From the IMG/VR virus record IMGVR_UViG_3300017771_000029, positions 1-40,645 of that record: a stretch of DNA of 40,645 nucleotides. One strand, written 5' to 3'. The notes beneath the pieces were generated by a model. The model was not told where the DNA came from. It worked only from the letters and a program-made list of their open reading frames with translations, and did not search any database. Of the stretch, positions 24,849 through 32,366 are shown piece by piece; the stretch's first letter is position 1; each line of letters starts with the position of its first letter. Position numbers and translations under genes: made by a program. This DNA comes from a virus.

Positions 24849-26546
24849 TCACCTTCTTATTAGTTCATTCCATTCATCTTCCCAAATAGAGATGACATTA
24901 AATCCCATACTTTTAAGTATTTTTTCTTTACTCATTGTTTTATCAAAAAGTTGCTTTGCGGTTAAATCGGAATAAGGGTTCGGTTTCTCTTCTTCCGAGA
25001 AGATTCTAGGATTACCATGAAAAATATCCCCATGAAACTCATAAGCAGTATTAGTTTCTTCACAATATCCGTCTAGTAAGAAGTATTTGTTATCTCCTAA
25101 CTCAACTCTAAATTCTCCACCATTTTCAGCGTGAGTGATATTGATATTCTCTTTATTAGAAATGTGTTTAATCCAAGCAATTCCTTTTTGTGAATACCCT
25201 TTACCAAGACCATCAGTAAGGTGATATGAAATATCTTCATCTCCTTTCCAACACCCTTGTCTCCATTTAACAATAGAATATTTACCGTTTTCTGAAACGG
25301 GCGAGTATTTACTATACTTTGCTAAGTCTTTAATATAAAATTTACAAAAATGTGGCCTCACATAATGCTGGGTTTTCTTTATAGAAGAAACACCCTTTGG
25401 ATAAATGTAGGTAATTTTGTCTGTTCCCCAAGAAAGACTTCTTACTGTTTTTACTTTGTTAGTTCTAGGATTTCTAACCGTCTTAGAAACTCTTTTTACT
25501 TGCTTTCTAAGTTGAGGAGTGCAAAAGGCAGTTAGCAATTTGAAACCTAAAACAGTATCAGAAAGACAATATTCCTTAATGTCAGTATATTTACCATCTG
25601 CATCAACTTCTAAGTAGTTGTAGTGATTTAGAATAGTATTTACAAAAGAAATACCGATTGGGCTAACCTTTCCCTTTTCTGCATGGTAATGTTCAGGTGG
25701 AAGAAGGCTAAAAATATAATGTCCCATCTTTTCAAATGAATCAGATAGTCTTTTTTCGTAATTATTGCTTCTTTCAAAGAGTTTTTGAATGCTTTTTTCG
25801 TTAATATTCAAAGGAATATCTTCCCACTTAAAATACTGTATAATAGATAGCATATGTCTGGCATTAGAATTAATCACATACAAATGCTTATCGGTTCCAA
25901 GAATAGAAACAGTTGCTTTACCTAAGTTGAAAGAAATTCCTTTCTTAAGATAGGGTGATTCCTTAATCATAATTTTATTAATTGAGAGTTTGGTTTCACT
26001 TACTCTAGAAAGAATAGAATGTTTAACATCAATTTTAAATGATGATACCAGTTCATCATTTAAAAAATCAGTTAAACTTGAAGAGACAATGGTATAAGCA
26101 CTTGCCTCAATAATTTTAAAGTTGAAAGGATTAGAACACATAGCAAGGAGCCTATCATTTTTATCCAAGAGATAGGCATCTATAAGATGATGACTACCGA
26201 CATCTATAGGAAATCGCTCAACAAGTGAGTTGAAGGGAAAAGTAGCATTTTCTCCTTCCCTATTACGGAGATTAACAGCATTTGGTTCAATATGAACAAG
26301 TTTAACAGAATATTCTTGACTTTTAGGAAAAGGAAATTCCCAACATACTGACTCATTAAATATGTCATTTTTCCAATTTTGTTCTTTGGCAACAGAAAGA
26401 ACATCCTCTATGTTTAGAACAACCCAAGCATCTTCCCATCCTTCTTCGCTAGGGGGGTGAATAGCCAACTTTTTGGCTTTAGAGAATATTTCTTTTTGGT
26501 TATCAAACCAAGATGCAAAGTATTCCTTTGATAATAGTTCATTCAT
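24849..26546 (-). CDS. Large protein with Vsr-like PD-(D/E)XK endonuclease domain
   Basis: The 565-residue protein ends in a nuclease domain (about 485-560). LDGYCEETNTAYEFHGD has Asp492 and Glu503-Phe-His505, a second cluster IFHGN has His510, and KILKSMGFNVISIWEDEW follows. This pattern matches a group of Vsr/restriction-endonuclease-like domains frequent in large DNA viruses and mobile elements. The first 480 residues are not recognised. Role unknown: possible junction cutting or self/non-self DNA cleavage. The start has the GGAGGAATAAATATG ribosome site shared by three other genes here. Confidence 0.65.
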   Translation of the reverse strand: MNELLSKEYFASWFDNQKEIFSKAKKLAIHPPSEEGWEDAWVVLNIEDVLSVAKEQNWKNDIFNESVCWEFPFPKSQEYSVKLVHIEPNAVNLRNREGENATFPFNSLVERFPIDVGSHHLIDAYLLDKNDRLLAMCSNPFNFKIIEASAYTIVSSSLTDFLNDELVSSFKIDVKHSILSRVSETKLSINKIMIKESPYLKKGISFNLGKATVSILGTDKHLYVINSNARHMLSIIQYFKWEDIPLNINEKSIQKLFERSNNYEKRLSDSFEKMGHYIFSLLPPEHYHAEKGKVSPIGISFVNTILNHYNYLEVDADGKYTDIKEYCLSDTVLGFKLLTAFCTPQLRKQVKRVSKTVRNPRTNKVKTVRSLSWGTDKITYIYPKGVSSIKKTQHYVRPHFCKFYIKDLAKYSKYSPVSENGKYSIVKWRQGCWKGDEDISYHLTDGLGKGYSQKGIAWIKHISNKENINITHAENGGEFRVELGDNKYFLLDGYCEETNTAYEFHGDIFHGNPRIFSEEEKPNPYSDLTAKQLFDKTMSKEKILKSMGFNVISIWEDEWNELIRR

Positions 26547-26558
26547 ATTTATTCCTCC
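26544..26558 (-). promoter_or_regulatory. GGAGGAATAAATATG ribosome binding/start cassette
   Basis: Exact 15-base sequence also found at 32352-32366 and 36634-36648. Here GAATAA supplies the stop of the upstream wHTH gene (MEE-stop), the GGAGG is its ribosome site and the ATG is the next start. Confidence 0.6.
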
Positions 26559-26776
26559 ATTACTGCATATATTTTTGTTCCATTTGATTGTTCACCATGA
26601 ACAATAAAAGGCATTCTGCGAAGATGCTGACCAATACGATTTGAGGTTATTCTGGTATTCTTGAGTCTAGGAATATTTTCAATCTTATTCTTGATTTCTT
26701 CTGTGGGCATTGGCCCTTCTTTTTTAATTAATTTAATTATTTCTTCTTTAGCCATACTAAATCCATTAGTTCCCAT
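26549..26776 (-). CDS. Small winged-helix DNA-binding protein
   Basis: The 75-residue protein shows a winged-helix layout: helix 1 (KEEIIKLIKKEG), helix 2 (PTEEIKNKIENI), recognition helix (SNRIGQHLRRM), then a wing (FIVHGEQSNGTKIYAV). It is the size of single-domain archaeal virus regulators. It lies between two nucleic acid enzymes. ATG at 26776 is supported by GAGGGATAAATATG; ATG at 26755 would start with the helix itself. Likely a transcription regulator or DNA-binding accessory. Confidence 0.65.
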   Translation of the reverse strand: MGTNGFSMAKEEIIKLIKKEGPMPTEEIKNKIENIPRLKNTRITSNRIGQHLRRMPFIVHGEQSNGTKIYAVMEE

Positions 26777-26778
26777 AT

Positions 26779-27633
26779 TTATCCCTCACTCATAAAATCA
26801 CCTAATGAAGTTTGAGTTATCACAATAGGTGTTGTTTTCTTTCTTCGCCTTTTTTCACCAATTTTAAGCAATCGGCATTCTGCATTATTAAGTTTCTTTT
26901 TTGCCTGTTCCTTGAACGCTTCATCTTTCAATAAAGCAGGAAGAAGTCTTTGGTTCTTAACACCAAGCCTTCTTGATAGTTTAGGTATTTGTGAATAGGC
27001 TCTTCTTTTTGGCATATTCAATTGTCCAACAAAGCCACCCGTATGAGTATATGCTAGCATCTCATAAAAGTATCTTTGACTCCATCTTCGCTTAACTCTC
27101 CCATCAACAAAAATTAATCTATTGGGATGCATATTTTCAGATACCCACGACAAAATTTGTGTATCTGATGGTTTGTTAAACAGTAATATTTCAGCAACCA
27201 AATCTCTGTTTCTCTCCTTGAGAAAACCGTTTACAATAGAATAGGTATCTCTATCTAAAGAGAAAGGACTTTCGCTATTCGGAGCGATTTCTTTGATTTC
27301 TTCCTCAAGAAAATTATGAGAACCTGCTCTTTTTATTTTGCACATATCCTTAATTTCTTTGGGAACAGATTTTTGGTTAATAGAAGTCAATATTACTTGA
27401 CCACGATAATTGCGTATGATGTGCAGAATTGCTGACTTATCAGGTTTGAAATGCACATCTTCAATAACTATTCCGTTCTCCACAGGAAACGAACCCACAT
27501 CAAAATCAATGTCGTTTGCATATAGAACGATTGGGTCATTTACGAATGTAAGTGCCTTCGTTGATTTTCCAGTTCCAGTTTTTCCTGTTAGCAGAATTGT
27601 TCTATTATCATTATTTCTATTTGTTAGTCCCAT
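26779..27633 (-). CDS. AAA+ ATPase with C-terminal PCNA-interacting (PIP) motif
   Basis: The 284-residue protein has Walker A GKTGTGKST (17-25) near the start and a strand YRGQVILTSINQKSV that may serve as sensor 1. A classic DExx Walker B is not obvious (VIEDVHF is a candidate). After about residue 200 it is basic. It ends with ITQTSLGDFMSEG, where Q274-x-x-L277-x-x-F280-M281 fits a PIP box. It therefore probably docks on the viral clamp. It may be a second clamp-loader-type subunit or a separate clamp-tethered ATPase. It overlaps the upstream gene through TAATG. Confidence 0.6.
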   Translation of the reverse strand: MGLTNRNNDNRTILLTGKTGTGKSTKALTFVNDPIVLYANDIDFDVGSFPVENGIVIEDVHFKPDKSAILHIIRNYRGQVILTSINQKSVPKEIKDMCKIKRAGSHNFLEEEIKEIAPNSESPFSLDRDTYSIVNGFLKERNRDLVAEILLFNKPSDTQILSWVSENMHPNRLIFVDGRVKRRWSQRYFYEMLAYTHTGGFVGQLNMPKRRAYSQIPKLSRRLGVKNQRLLPALLKDEAFKEQAKKKLNNAECRLLKIGEKRRRKKTTPIVITQTSLGDFMSEG

Positions 27634-28028
27634 TAAATGACCCCTTTCAATTCAAATATTCTATCAAGTCCACTTGATGTTCTATGTTTATTCTCCGATA
27701 TTAAATCAACCAGTTCTCTAAATACTTCCCATTCGCCTTTTGCATCAGGCAAAACAGGAACCAATTCTGTCAATTTATACAGATTTTTGATTCCGCCAAT
27801 CTTTAGAATAGGATGTGGTCTTGTTTTACTTTCCTTGTCTTTTAAATTGGAAGAAATCTGATGCTGTTCTAATGAGCGTTTAACTCCTATTAGAAAGAAA
27901 AGGTCGCCCCGAAAAATAATTTTTACTCTTACACGATAACCTATTTGAGCATCATTGGCTCTTTCAATATTAAAGTCTAATTTACCTGCTCCCAATAAAA
28001 TACCAATTAACATATCTTTGTTATACAT
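27633..28028 (-). CDS. Degenerate LAGLIDADG homing-endonuclease-like protein
   Basis: ATG at 28028 is preferred over 28067 because it lies after the upstream stop with an AGGA ribosome site. The 131-residue protein fits a one-motif LAGLIDADG fold: MLIGILLGAGKLDF at the start, then strands (YRVRVKIIFRGD), a helix (FLIGVKRSLEQHQISSNL), more strands (HPILKIGGIKNLYKL), a helix (EWEVFRELVDLI), and an end NKHRTSSGLDRIFELKGV like the 'HxTxxGLxxIxxLK' of this family. The motif lacks the acidic residue that binds the catalytic metal (GAGK for DADG), so cleavage activity is doubtful. It sits within an operon as a normal gene. Confidence 0.55.
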   Translation of the reverse strand: MYNKDMLIGILLGAGKLDFNIERANDAQIGYRVRVKIIFRGDLFFLIGVKRSLEQHQISSNLKDKESKTRPHPILKIGGIKNLYKLTELVPVLPDAKGEWEVFRELVDLISENKHRTSSGLDRIFELKGVI

Positions 28029-28033
28029 AAATA

Positions 28034-28477
28034 TCAATCCTGCATATATTCTGTATTTGAAGGCCAATAGCCATTCGGTGCAGTATTAGTTTCAAGCCAA
28101 AAGAAATGTGCCGCAGTTAAACGAGATTCTCCCCTGTTAATAGCGTTTTCTTCGGCGTTGCTTATTAGATTAGCAATCGCTGTTTCAACCCATTGAGTAA
28201 TGAAATACTTTGCTTCATTTGAAACCTGAAGGTCAGTTGTTTCTTTAATTAACTGAGTTATATTGATTTTAGTGCTAGGTTTAGGTTTCTTATATTCTGG
28301 TTTCTCCGGAACAATAATTTGTTTGTCTTTAATATAAGGACAATACTTCTGTAAAACTAACTTGGGTCTTCCTTGTTCATGTAGGATATTTTTCAAATGA
28401 GCATAGCCCTCTTCATCAATCTTCAAACACCTGTAAGTAATTGCATCAATGATTGTCATTTCTCCTTGCTGAATCAT
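28034..28477 (-). CDS. Histone-fold protein
   Basis: The 147-residue protein has a C-terminal histone fold (about 71-130): helix 1 (NITQLIKETTD), loop with LQVSNEAK, long helix 2 (YFITQWVETAIANLISNAEE), then RGESRLTAAHF leading to helix 3. The VSNEA and RLTAAH positions match the VSxEA and RxTVxAxDI landmarks of archaeal histones. The first 70 residues form a separate small region with a basic linker. It could compact viral DNA or compete with host histones, or be a TAF-like regulator. ATGA overlap with the previous gene; GAGGGATGACCTATG at the start. Confidence 0.65.
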   Translation of the reverse strand: MIQQGEMTIIDAITYRCLKIDEEGYAHLKNILHEQGRPKLVLQKYCPYIKDKQIIVPEKPEYKKPKPSTKINITQLIKETTDLQVSNEAKYFITQWVETAIANLISNAEENAINRGESRLTAAHFFWLETNTAPNGYWPSNTEYMQD

Positions 28478-28851
28478 AGGTCATCCCTCGCTTGTTCAAG
28501 AATGGCCTTAATTAAGGAAAGGTCTTTCCCGCTTTCAATAAAGCCAAGTGCTGTTATAAGAATCTGCCGCATATGTTCATTTGCTTCTAATTCTGATTTA
28601 AGTCGCAGATTTTGAATAATCTTTTGCTTATGGTTTCTCACCATGTAATCTTTTTCTCCTAACTCTTGCTTCAAAACAAATCTCCTATGATAAATCCTCT
28701 CTAAATGTAGCATAGAAGTTTTCATTCTTGTAAATGAAACTTTAATTGCATTATCTGTTTGTCTCATACTCATATGAGATATTTTTCTGCAACGGCCATG
28801 TTGGTCGGCAAAATACTTTGTATTCCAAACTGCTGCTTCTTCTTTACTCAT
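28474..28851 (-). CDS. Unknown 125-residue helical basic protein
   Basis: No family recognised. It is rich in Lys, Arg, Met and Leu, and predicted largely helical, with a long central helix (VSFTRMKTSMLHLERIYHRR and on) and a C-terminal helix (LSLIKAILEQARDDL). It is coupled to both neighbours by ATGA and TAATG overlaps. It lies next to the histone-fold gene, so a nucleic-acid role is possible but unproven. Confidence 0.6.
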   Translation of the reverse strand: MSKEEAAVWNTKYFADQHGRCRKISHMSMRQTDNAIKVSFTRMKTSMLHLERIYHRRFVLKQELGEKDYMVRNHKQKIIQNLRLKSELEANEHMRQILITALGFIESGKDLSLIKAILEQARDDL

Positions 28852-29255
28852 TACTCATCACCCCTATTAATAGGCCAATTAGCAGGTGGAAACGCAAACA
28901 ATACATCATTAATTATTTGTTGGGCCTCTTCAAAATGAGAATGTTTATTTAATACCTCAATAATAAATTCTGCCGCTACTGGTTGGCTTAGTTTATATGT
29001 CTCCAAGAAAATTTCTATTTCCTTTGCCATTTCTTTAAATCGGGCTTTACTGTATTCTTTTTCAAATTCAAACCAAGAATACAAAAGACCTCTATTCATT
29101 TTGGCAACGAAATCCATGAAGTCGGGTTCTCTCCAAGTATTGTAATCGGGGCTATTCTTTTGCCGAGGATGGTCGTTTTTAAAACGGGGCCATGCTTCTC
29201 GCATACCATTTAGCAACTCTTCTTGTTCTTCATCAGTTAAATCTTTCCATTTCAT
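28851..29255 (-). CDS. Unknown 134-residue protein
   Basis: No family recognised. It is acidic and aromatic-rich (Trp, Phe), largely helical: DEEQEELLNGMREAW, DFMDFVAKM, FEFEKEYSKARFKEMAKEIE, AAEFIIEVLN. No metal-binding or nucleotide motifs are seen. Coupled to ligase through ATGA overlap (GTGGAGAGATTAGAATG). Confidence 0.6.
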   Translation of the reverse strand: MKWKDLTDEEQEELLNGMREAWPRFKNDHPRQKNSPDYNTWREPDFMDFVAKMNRGLLYSWFEFEKEYSKARFKEMAKEIEIFLETYKLSQPVAAEFIIEVLNKHSHFEEAQQIINDVLFAFPPANWPINRGDE

Positions 29256-30793
29256 TCTAATCTCTCCACATCATTCAAGGTATTTATATCCACAACGAAT
29301 TTATCATCACGAATACGGACACATCTTGGGAACCTTAAGCCCAAGTTGCCTTTATCATCACGGCTGATTAAGTCAGCCTTTACTTCAAGAATAACAACCG
29401 GCGAAACAAAGAATCGCCCGTCATCAAACGACTCAACATTACGCCGTAGCGTATTGGTGAGGTTGATTAAATCGCTATCTGAAAAACCTGTTCCGCACCA
29501 TCCGACGCTGTGATAACCATTATTAGCCCTCACACCTAATTCGTAAGTGCCGAAAACATTTGACCGCTTGCCTTCCCCGTATTTTGCGGAGAGGATAACA
29601 ACATCAAGGTTTATCTGCGGAGGTTTGTATTTAGCCCAGAAAACAGAGCGTTTTCCTGATTGATAGGGTTGGCTTGCATCTTTAACGATGATTCCTTCAA
29701 ATCCTTCATTGATTGCTTCATGGTAAAAGGCCATAATGTCGCCCTCAGTAATTCGGTGTGCTTGATTAGGAAGGTCTTTCATCTTCTCCAAGCGTTCCGT
29801 GTATGACAAATCCATGACTGTTTCATTGTTCAACATTAAACAATCAAAAATAACCCACTCAACCTTGACTCGCTCCATAGCCTCTTGAACATTCTTTGAA
29901 TGAACCCTTGTTCCCATTTGTTTATGGGGCGCAGGTGCGCCATTTTCTAAGATGGGATAGATTTCACCATCAAGAATAGCGTTTTCAACATCATAGTCTT
30001 GAACCAATTCAACAACATCAGGGAATTGCTGAGTCACGATTTTACCTTTACGATTAAAAATCATCGTTTTATTCCCATCAATATGAATTTGATAGCGGTT
30101 CCCATCGTATTTGTAATCAACAACAAAGTTAGTCGGCCATTTATTCATCGGAACTTCCTTAGCAAGCATTGGTTTAATGAACTTTCCATAGGTTAGATTA
30201 CAAGGAGGGTTTGTTCCAGCAGTATAATGAGAAACAACTGTTTCAACTGAATTAAAATTCAAATGTTTCTTCACATCTGCTTGTTTCTTATTGTAGTGCT
30301 TGGCGATAATCTTCGCAACTGTTCCTTCATTGATTCCGTTTCGTGGTGTTCTAAGCATATAGCGGATAAACCAGCGTCGTGCGTTAGCAGACATAGCCAG
30401 AATTGATTCTTCAAGCATTGAAAACTCATTAGAATCAATCTTTCCACAATTCATATTCAGTAGGCGGTGAACATACTGAACAGAAAAGTTTCTTTGCTTT
30501 TCTGCCGATGAATCAAGGTGATAAATTGCTTCACCTAAATCATCGTGAGCATACATCAATCCATCAATTTCATCATCAAAAACATCAAAGATTTTAGCCA
30601 ACCATTTCTTTGCCTTTGCTAATCCAAGACTATTTGCTTCTAGTTTATCTTTATCAAGAATCCGCAAAACCAAAGAAGGACTACTCTTTTTCGTCGTGAA
30701 TGTTTCCAAGTCCCGTGAAATCCGACTTATCTGTTGAGTCGGTGTTAATTGGTCTGTCGCTTGTAGCATTCTGCTCATATTTTCCCATGTCAT
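29252..30793 (-). CDS. ATP-dependent DNA ligase
   Basis: ATG at 30793 lies at good distance from AAGGAGATGAT; the TTG at 30799 is too close. The 513-residue protein has a helical N-terminal DNA-binding domain, then the nucleotidyltransferase core with motif I KYDGNR (catalytic Lys228), motif III-like VEWVIFDCLML, motif IV EGIIVKD and motif V WAKYKP, followed by an OB domain (motif near RFPRCVRIRDDK). Length and layout match archaeal/eukaryal ligase I-type enzymes, which join Okazaki fragments with ATP. Its first 37 codons overlap the end of the upstream gene in another frame. Confidence 0.95.
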   Translation of the reverse strand: MTWENMSRMLQATDQLTPTQQISRISRDLETFTTKKSSPSLVLRILDKDKLEANSLGLAKAKKWLAKIFDVFDDEIDGLMYAHDDLGEAIYHLDSSAEKQRNFSVQYVHRLLNMNCGKIDSNEFSMLEESILAMSANARRWFIRYMLRTPRNGINEGTVAKIIAKHYNKKQADVKKHLNFNSVETVVSHYTAGTNPPCNLTYGKFIKPMLAKEVPMNKWPTNFVVDYKYDGNRYQIHIDGNKTMIFNRKGKIVTQQFPDVVELVQDYDVENAILDGEIYPILENGAPAPHKQMGTRVHSKNVQEAMERVKVEWVIFDCLMLNNETVMDLSYTERLEKMKDLPNQAHRITEGDIMAFYHEAINEGFEGIIVKDASQPYQSGKRSVFWAKYKPPQINLDVVILSAKYGEGKRSNVFGTYELGVRANNGYHSVGWCGTGFSDSDLINLTNTLRRNVESFDDGRFFVSPVVILEVKADLISRDDKGNLGLRFPRCVRIRDDKFVVDINTLNDVERLE

Positions 30794-30923
30794 TTTCAAT
30801 CATCTCCTTATTGTTATTTATTTCTCTAATCAGTTGTTTTAGAAGGCTACTGATTCTTCCTTCATTCTTCTCCGAATAAGTCCACATAGCGTTTGCTAGA
30901 TAGACCCAATCATTCCTCTTCAT
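30681..30923 (-). CDS. Unknown 80-residue protein with overprinted tail
   Basis: No family recognised. The first 45 residues look helical (MKRNDWVYLANAMWTYSEK, SLLKQLIREINNNK). The last 35 are Asp/Ser/Thr/Asn-rich and probably disordered, and they are encoded in the 113-base overlap with ligase. The ribosome site AGGAGAGG before the ATG supports expression. Its start overlaps the upstream gene by 14 bases. Confidence 0.55.
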   Translation of the reverse strand: MKRNDWVYLANAMWTYSEKNEGRISSLLKQLIREINNNKEMIENDMGKYEQNATSDRPINTDSTDKSDFTGLGNIHDEKE

Positions 30924-31263
30924 TATTTTCCTCTCCTTCTAGTCTTTGAAGAAGTCGCAAGAAATTCATCATTAATTGCTCAACAACTCTTACTTCTTCG
31001 TGCATTTGCATTTCCATAAATCTATGCAACATATGAATCAATGATGCTTGAGTAATGGCTGGTGCTAATCTTGCTAGAGAATCATTTGAATAGATTTCCC
31101 AATAGCAAACAAAAGACGCTCTCGCCAAATAGTTTCCATTAACAGTATCATTATATCCTGAATTGAAGTGGTCAAGGGCTAATCCCTTGAGGTTCTTCTT
31201 CAATTGCTTAGACCAAGAATCAAACTTCTTATTGTTGGTTGTAATCAAGTAAAGTTTATTCAT
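30910..31263 (-). CDS. Unknown 117-residue helical protein
   Basis: ATG at 31263 is taken because GGTGAAAAG precedes it; 31275 is an alternative. No family recognised. A basic start (NNKKFDSWSKQLKKNLKG) is followed by helices and a Met-rich segment (LIHMLHRFMEMQMHEEVRVV) and an acidic end of Glu and Asn. The last bases overlap the next gene by 14. Confidence 0.55.
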   Translation of the reverse strand: MNKLYLITTNNKKFDSWSKQLKKNLKGLALDHFNSGYNDTVNGNYLARASFVCYWEIYSNDSLARLAPAITQASLIHMLHRFMEMQMHEEVRVVEQLMMNFLRLLQRLEGEENNEEE

Positions 31264-31519
31264 TCTTTTCACCATCCATAAATTCTCTCATAGCCTGATA
31301 AAACTTACCGAAACATAAATCAATATGTTCTTTTTGAACACGACAACCTCTTCCGCCTTTAGGTGGAACAGTCATACTTTCTTCAACATAAATAGCAAAC
31401 AAATCAATAATTTTACCAGCACAAGTTCCAAAACGAGGAACAGCATTATGCCCGTATTGTCTTTCTTCATTTGCCGCCCGTAGGCTTTTCTTTGATTGAA
31501 CATCACTTACTCTCTTCAT
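31256..31519 (-). CDS. Unknown 87-residue protein
   Basis: No family recognised. It has three Cys (residues about 33, 59, 69) that do not form a clear zinc motif, a basic N-terminus and a C-terminal amphipathic helix (CFGKFYQAMREFMDG). The start has AAGGAGAG spaced 6 bases upstream and overlaps the PC4-like gene by 17 bases. Confidence 0.55.
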   Translation of the reverse strand: MKRVSDVQSKKSLRAANEERQYGHNAVPRFGTCAGKIIDLFAIYVEESMTVPPKGGRGCRVQKEHIDLCFGKFYQAMREFMDGEKNE

Positions 31520-31724
31520 CTAATTCTCTCCTTAAAATTTGTAATAACAATTTTGCTTCTTCAACATTCAGACGAATGCCCTTATTCGTTGGTTTGTCAT
31601 TACGATACCAACGAATATCCATGACCTCTATATTCCAATAGACACCACGCTTTATTTTACAGTCCAGTTCAGCATTACGGACTATGGTTCCTTTAACTTC
31701 TAATTCATCTGTCAATTCATCCAC
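31503..31724 (-). CDS. PC4/Sub1-like ssDNA-binding or transcription coactivator protein
   Basis: The protein has at most 73 residues. Strands (VKGTIVRNAELDCKI, VYWNIEVMDIRWY) lead into NDKPTNKGIRLNVEEAKLLL, which follows the PC4/YdbC pattern: DIR-x-(W/Y), then PTxKGIxL, then a helix. PC4 folds bind single-stranded DNA as dimers and act in transcription or replication. The GTG at 31724 is the longest start; the TTG at 31715 has GGGGTG 6 bases upstream and may be the real one. It lies in a run of small genes between chaperonin and ligase. Confidence 0.55.
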   Translation of the reverse strand: MDELTDELEVKGTIVRNAELDCKIKRGVYWNIEVMDIRWYRNDKPTNKGIRLNVEEAKLLLQILRRELDEESK

Positions 31725-32110
31725 CCCTGTTTAAACTTGTCAAGTTCCTGTTTTGATGTAAAATATCTTGGTGTATCTAAATCATCCAAGCGATTCACAA
31801 CCCAACAAACACCACCAAGACTAGAAATCTGAACAACTTCAAATTGTCCTCCATTTACTTCCAACACTTCAGCAGTATTTATCTCAGGCACTAATCCGTA
31901 TTTACGAGTAATTTCTTTTGCTACTTCGTGCATATTTTCAGCAACATACTTAATGATATGCGCTCTTTGAATCGGAATCTTTGGTGCTACTTCAATTCCC
32001 AGTTCCCCAGTCATATTACATACTTTGCACTTGTTTCCTTCGCAAATAGGGCATTTTATTCTTTGTTTATGTGGTGCAGGTAAAACCACAGTAATTGCCT
32101 TCTTTTTCAT
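31712..32110 (-). CDS. Unknown protein with N-terminal DnaJ-like zinc motif
   Basis: The 132-residue protein has CPICEGNKCKVCNMTG near residues 20-35, a C-x2-C-x-G-x2-C-x2-C-x3-G pattern like one half of a DnaJ zinc domain. The rest is alpha/beta with no recognised fold: a helix (HIIKYVAENMHEVAKEITRK), then strands ending FTSKQELDKFKQGW. It lies four genes after GroEL in the same transcript, so a folding or RNA-binding role is conceivable. ATGA overlap with the previous tiny gene. Confidence 0.55.
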   Translation of the reverse strand: MKKKAITVVLPAPHKQRIKCPICEGNKCKVCNMTGELGIEVAPKIPIQRAHIIKYVAENMHEVAKEITRKYGLVPEINTAEVLEVNGGQFEVVQISSLGGVCWVVNRLDDLDTPRYFTSKQELDKFKQGWMN

Positions 32111-32226
32111 TTCTTACTCTCCTTGAGTTTTTGTTCCCAACAATCCTGACACATACCATATCTTCGGATATGATACCCATCAAAATGAGGAACAATACTT
32201 CTTTTACAGTTTGGGCATTTCATCAT
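32107..32226 (-). CDS. 39-residue zinc-ribbon protein
   Basis: Starts with two Met codons, then KCPNCKRS and, 20 residues later, MCQDCWEQ: two CxxC knuckles forming a small zinc ribbon, with a basic tail. GGAGG lies 5 bases upstream of the ATG at 32226. It overlaps its neighbours at both ends by ATGA. No function can be assigned. Confidence 0.55.
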   Translation of the reverse strand: MMKCPNCKRSIVPHFDGYHIRRYGMCQDCWEQKLKESKK

Positions 32227-32354
32227 CGGTTCCTCCTTTCTACACTAAATGTTCCATTTTTTTGTCTAATTAAAATATCTAGTGAACCATCAGCATAAAC
32301 AACAGTCATTCTTACAATTTCATTATCTAATAAAAGATTTAAAGCGTCCACCAT
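32223..32354 (-). CDS. 43-residue unknown protein after the chaperonin
   Basis: The ATG at 32354 follows the GGAGGAATAAAT cassette that also supplies the chaperonin stop. The product starts MVDALNLLLDNEIVRMTVVY and ends in a basic segment (VERRNR). It looks like a small strand-rich domain; the end overlaps the GGAGG of the next gene. No family recognised. Confidence 0.5.
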   Translation of the reverse strand: MVDALNLLLDNEIVRMTVVYADGSLDILIRQKNGTFSVERRNR

Positions 32355-32366
32355 ATTTATTCCTCC
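32352..32366 (-). promoter_or_regulatory. GGAGGAATAAATATG ribosome binding/start cassette
   Basis: Same 15 bases as at 26544-26558 and 36634-36648. GAATAA supplies the chaperonin stop and the final ATG starts the 43-residue gene. Confidence 0.6.
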
